Positions 63,101-64,000 of a DNA stretch of 64,000 nucleotides are shown here, in pieces (position 1 is the stretch's first letter; each line of letters begins with the position of its first letter). Under the pieces are notes generated by a model. That model had not been told where the DNA came from. It worked only from the letters and a program-made list of their open reading frames with translations, and did not search any database. Source of the DNA: Pampus argenteus (Eukaryota; Chordata; Actinopteri; Scombriformes; Stromateidae); assembly GCA_036937835.1 (NCBI GenBank), contig CM072880.1:52501-116500 (forward strand), read 5' to 3'. The position numbers and the translations under genes are program-made.

Positions 63101-63326
63101 ATTGATCGGTTATTGATTTTCAATTAGATTGATTATTTTTGATTAATATTTGATTTTTATTTGATTTTTTTTCAATCTTTTTTATTTTGGGTATCTTAGG
63201 AATTCTTTTGTTTATAATCCATATATATATTGAGTGTAATTCATATATCTTAGAAAACAATTATTTAATAGAATAACAAAGGCTACGTTAAAAAGGAAAA
63301 GAGAGAGAAAGAGAAAGAGAGAAGAA

Positions 63327-64000
63327 ATGATGGATGAGGGTTGGACTACGGTCCGCTACCGACGGGGTCGTCCAAACCACCGTCCGCAGCAACCCAACTG
63401 GGGGGGTGGTTTCGGTTCCGGGAGGGGGATGGACCGTGCGCCTCCTGTCCTCAACAGAGGGCGGGGCCCTATCCCTTCACCTAACCTGCCAGTGCCTCCC
63501 TTTGGCCGGAGCCGGTACCAAGGACCCCAATCACGGTCCTACGCAACAGTGGCAAGGGGTGGAAATTTCCGCCCCCCACCCAGATTCTTTTCTTGGAGGA
63601 ATAATGAGGAGCAGCGTGTACGACAGCAACCAGCTGATCCCAAGTTGGGACAGTTGATTCGCAAGCTCCATGCCATCATAAAGATGGTCCACCATCTCCA
63701 AAATGTTGCTCCAAAACCTGGCAAACCAGAACCTCGGATGATCTCCCGGATGGTTGAGATTTTGACCTCAATGATTAAGCCAGCATCCCCGACACCAAAT
63801 ACGGTGGATTTGATCTGGGGGAATGCCAAGAACTGGGGCCATAACACCCTGCTAATTCTTGAGGACCACTACAAAGATGGTTTACAGGTTCTTTTGGAAG
63901 ATCTGGATGGTGACCTCACTCCAGATTGGAGGTCGGCATTTGAGGTGGCTACAAGGTGGGCCCGCAGAAATCTAATGCGCATCACCCAGGATGTGATAGA
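63327..64000 (+). CDS. PLE ORF1 SGNH-like protein, 5' part only (family 2, copy 3)
   Basis: ATG at 63327 in the same context as 52993 and 58160. The frame is open to the window edge, covering about 224 codons: the RG-rich N-terminus and nearly all of the helical domain. The SGNH-like part lies outside the window. Confidence 0.9.
   Translation, partial: MMDEGWTTVRYRRGRPNHRPQQPNWGGGFGSGRGMDRAPPVLNRGRGPIPSPNLPVPPFGRSRYQGPQSRSYATVARGGNFRPPPRFFSWRNNEEQRVRQQPADPKLGQLIRKLHAIIKMVHHLQNVAPKPGKPEPRMISRMVEILTSMIKPASPTPNTVDLIWGNAKNWGHNTLLILEDHYKDGLQVLLEDLDGDLTPDWRSAFEVATRWARRNLMRITQDVI

Larger units (their letters stand above)
51988..64000 (+). repeat. Tandem array of 5167-bp family 2 PLE units (2 complete + 1 partial)
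   Basis: Exact 5167-bp period. Homology begins at 51988 inside the degenerate CCCTAA region, so the left edge lies in the telomere-like part of a unit. Units as phased here start at 51988, 57155 and 62322; the array continues past 64000. ORF1 and RT proteins of the first two units are identical, and no base differences were noticed between copies by eye. Confidence 0.97.
62322..64000 (+). mobile_element. Family 2 PLE unit, copy 3 (cut by window end)
   Basis: The CCCTAA tract, AT-rich flank 62532-62769, promoter with TATA box 62941-62948, hammerhead 63045-63100 and the first part of ORF1 are present. The RT would lie beyond the window. Confidence 0.92.

Noticed and set aside
1..64000. LTR retrotransposon or integrated virus
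   Set aside because: No integrase, protease, RNase H or envelope-like frame was seen; RT motifs and the GIY-YIG domain are those of PLEs. The flanking repeats are tandem unit junctions, not LTRs.

Overview
This window is eukaryotic subtelomeric DNA made almost entirely of two head-to-tail arrays of related Penelope-like retroelements (PLEs), separated by a short tract of TTAGGG-type telomeric repeat. No host gene, rRNA or tRNA was recognised. The telomere motif, the GIY-YIG-type PLE reverse transcriptase and the SGNH-type ORF1 suggest an animal, most plausibly a fish or amphibian-like vertebrate; the species cannot be named from this sequence.

Layout. (1) Positions 1-51882: fifteen complete 3421-bp units (family 1) plus a sixteenth cut short in its first ORF. 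Each unit holds a GC box/TATA/initiator promoter, a degenerate hammerhead-like motif, an intact 564-codon ORF1, a decayed remnant of the C-terminus of a PLE reverse transcriptase, a degenerate CCCTAA tract and an AT-rich spacer. The units are nearly identical: three single-base differences were noticed by eye, which was not an exhaustive comparison. (2) Positions 51874-51990: near-perfect CCCTAA repeats. (3) Positions 51988-64000: two complete 5167-bp units and part of a third (family 2). Each has a degenerate CCCTAA tail, promoter, well-formed hammerhead ribozyme, 626-codon ORF1 and a reverse transcriptase with a C-terminal GIY-YIG nuclease. The array continues past the right edge, and array 1 continues past the left edge.

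How the parts fit. Family 2 looks like a complete autonomous element. Its RT frame has no usable ATG, but it overlaps the ORF1 end in the -1 frame at a canonical T_TTA_AAC slippery heptamer, which predicts an ORF1-RT fusion made by ribosomal frameshifting. Family 1 looks like a related element that lost the RT, kept ORF1 and the slippery heptamer, and acquired an immediate stop in the -1 frame. It would need RT supplied in trans, for example by family 2-like elements.

All ORFs are on the + strand, with element 5' ends on the side where CCCTAA orientation places the chromosome end. Their 3' portions carry CCCTAA-like sequence that could pair with a TTAGGG overhang. This polarity is what telomere-primed reverse transcription would produce. 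The truncated family 1 copy joins the telomere tract exactly at an internal CCCTAACC motif in ORF1, as expected of priming at an internal telomere-like site or of microhomology repair. Frameshifting, ribozyme activity and telomere priming are inferences from sequence and have not been shown.
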